Part shown: piece by piece, positions 62,477 to 64,000 of the stretch
Numbering within the stretch: the first letter of the stretch is position 1
Layout: each line of letters opens with the position of its first letter
From: Psychroflexus torquis ATCC 700755
Lineage (GTDB): Bacteria; Bacteroidota; Bacteroidia; Flavobacteriales; Flavobacteriaceae
Assembly (NCBI RefSeq): GCF_000153485.2
Contig: NC_018721.1
Coordinates: 372,001-436,000 of the forward strand
Length of the DNA stretch: 64,000 nt
Reading direction: 5' to 3'
Notes under the pieces: model-generated
Databases searched by the model: none
What the model was told of the DNA's origin: nothing
The model's input: only the letters and a program-made list of their open reading frames with translations
Position numbers and translations under genes: made by a program

Positions 62477-64000
62477 CTAATAAGGGTCTACGTTAATAAC
62501 CACCTTAACTGATCGAAATTGAGCAATCACCTTAAACTTATCTACACCCGCTTCAATGTATTTTTTAGAGTTTTTCAAGGATTGGTTTTCTGGGATTTTT
62601 ATAATAAGGTTTTTATGATACTCATTTCTTATTCTTGCTATAGCTGGAAATTCTGGACCTAAAATATTGGTTTTAAAAATTTGCCTATAATACAAAGCTA
62701 GCCAATCTGAGGCTTCATTGAGTTTGTTGAAGTCCCTAGACTTAAATGTGATTTTAATCATCCTAAAAAGTGGTGGATACTTAAAATGCCTCCGCTCATC
62801 TAGCTGTTCTTTGAACATTTCTTCAAAATTGTTGGTGGTGACTTGTTGTAATATTTTATGATAAGGATTGTACGTTTGAATTAAAACTAAGCCTTGTTCT
62901 TGCGTTCTTCCAGCTCTGCCAGCAACTTGAACCAGTAACTGGAAACTTCGTTCGTGTGCTCTGAAATCTGGGAAATTCAGTAGGCTATCTGCATTCATAA
63001 CTCCAACGAGTTTTACATGCCTAAAATCCAATCCTTTTGTAAGCATCTGAGTCCCCACCAAAATATCGATCTCTCGGTTTTGAAAAGCGGAGATAATATG
63101 TTCATAAGCGTACTTTCCTCGAGTAGTATCCAAATCCATCCGCTTAATCACTTTATCCTCAAATAGAGAATTTAACTCCGTCTCTATCTGCTCTGTACCG
63201 AATCCTTTAGTACTCACATCTACAGAACCACAAGCCATACACTTGGTTTTCATTGCAGTATGATAACCACAATAATGACATCTTAGAGTGTTATTATGCT
63301 TATGGTAAGTTAGGCTTACATCACAATTAAGACATTGTGGAGCATCCCCGCAGGTATTACACTCCAAAATCGGAGAATACCCTCTTCGATTCTGAAATAT
63401 AATCACTTGCTGATCTTGGTCTAAAGTTTCCCTAATAGCCTTAAGTAGGGTTTCAGAAAAGTGACCTGTCATCTTTTTTTTACGTTGCTGATCTTTTAAA
63501 TCTACAAGCTCAACAGCTGGGGGTTTCACATTCCCAAACCGTCTGTTGAGTTGAACAAAAGCATACTTCCCCTCCCTTACATTATTGAAACTTTCTAAGC
63601 TAGGAGTGGCTGTTCCCAAGAGTGTTTGAGCTTGAAATACAGAGGCTAAAACAATCGCTGTATCTCTAGCATGGTATCTAGGTGCTGGATCAAATTGTTT
63701 GAAACTACTTTCATGAGCTTCATCTACAACGATGAGTCCGAGGTTTCTAAAAGGAAGAAAGATAGAAGAACGAACACCAATGACAATTTTTCCTTTGGTT
63801 TCATTCAAAACATGTCTATAAACTTCTACTCTTTCATTGACCGAGTATTTACTGTGATAAATAAGAACTTGATCCCCAAAATAAGCTTGTAAACGCTGGA
63901 TAAGTTGCGCTGTAAGTGCAATCTCAGGAAGCAAATAAAGGACTTGTTTACCTTCTTGAACGGCTTTATCGATTAACTTAATGTACACTTCAGTTTTCCC
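62477..64000 (-). CDS. priA: Primosomal helicase PriA (partial, C-terminal part)
   Basis: Replication-restart DNA helicase cut by the right edge of the window; about 508 C-terminal residues are visible. The frame enters through GKTEVYIKLI, the end of the Walker A region, so the DNA-binding N-terminus is outside. Further motifs: IVVDEAHESSFKQ, the zinc-binding cysteines in CNTCGDAPQCLNCDVSL and CHYCGYHTAMKTKCMACGS, and VGTQMLTKGLDF with VAGRAGRTQEQG. It lies 86 bp upstream of oxyR on the same strand. Confidence 0.96.
   Translation of the reverse strand, partial: GKTEVYIKLIDKAVQEGKQVLYLLPEIALTAQLIQRLQAYFGDQVLIYHSKYSVNERVEVYRHVLNETKGKIVIGVRSSIFLPFRNLGLIVVDEAHESSFKQFDPAPRYHARDTAIVLASVFQAQTLLGTATPSLESFNNVREGKYAFVQLNRRFGNVKPPAVELVDLKDQQRKKKMTGHFSETLLKAIRETLDQDQQVIIFQNRRGYSPILECNTCGDAPQCLNCDVSLTYHKHNNTLRCHYCGYHTAMKTKCMACGSVDVSTKGFGTEQIETELNSLFEDKVIKRMDLDTTRGKYAYEHIISAFQNREIDILVGTQMLTKGLDFRHVKLVGVMNADSLLNFPDFRAHERSFQLLVQVAGRAGRTQEQGLVLIQTYNPYHKILQQVTTNNFEEMFKEQLDERRHFKYPPLFRMIKITFKSRDFNKLNEASDWLALYYRQIFKTNILGPEFPAIARIRNEYHKNLIIKIPENQSLKNSKKYIEAGVDKFKVIAQFRSVKVVINVDPY

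Overview
The window looks like a chromosomal segment of a low-GC marine member of Bacteroidota, family Flavobacteriaceae (Psychroflexus/Gramella-like; the genus is inference). Supporting signs are the gliding genes gldF-gldG, type IX secretion (T9SS) C-terminal sorting domains, families typical of the phylum (DUF6090, DUF4293, DUF2797, DUF4174, GH3-like), a Rho factor with a long disordered insert, and promoter elements of the form TAnnTTTG. I see no rRNA, tRNA, CRISPR array or intact transposase.

Layout. 1-3.2 kb: a cut histidine kinase, purK-purE and a DUF4136 lipoprotein. 3.35-10.2 kb: a compact minus-strand run pyrR-pyrB-(110 aa)-rnz-pdxH-sixA-ppk-ppx, joining pyrimidine control, tRNA processing, PLP and polyphosphate. 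10.4-16.2 kb: an Nramp-like transporter without the usual metal motif, dnaK, L-serine dehydratase and a cyclophilin-FKBP fusion. 30.6-64 kb: core genes (rpsU, birA, rsfS-ftsH, LUD protein-cdsA-psd-ACBP, valS, an aminotransferase-murB, an ECF sigma locus, purC, phoH, AdoMet hydrolase-gldF-gldG, folP-cdaA, an ABC exporter-truA, rho, SulP, oxyR, priA).

The accessory part is 16.2-30.5 kb. A 1.58-kb block (end of a T9SS cargo gene, an Smr-domain gene, a small membrane protein gene, end of a GH3 gene) occurs twice in direct orientation, at 17349-18927 and 27656-29231. It brackets 8.7 kb of other DNA. The left copy has the complete T9SS gene and a truncated GH3 gene; the right copy has the reverse. 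This is the geometry expected when a circular or incoming molecule enters by one homologous crossover. The bracketed DNA carries a transmembrane AraC/TolB-like/TPR regulator divergent from an ankyrin lipoprotein, an OpgC-like acyltransferase, a DUF6090 protein and a truncated serine hydrolase. Beyond these lies a tract of decaying genes: an AraC regulator, an outer-membrane barrel, SelO, a subtilase and unrecognised pieces.

Three copies of a roughly 160-bp MITE-like element (ends TACCAA.../...TTGGTA) lie at 16.7, 24.9 and 59.5 kb. Two have 3-bp target duplications (TAA, TTA). Removing the element plus one duplication rejoins the interrupted reading frame exactly in both cases, which fixes the element boundaries and shows that it breaks genes here.
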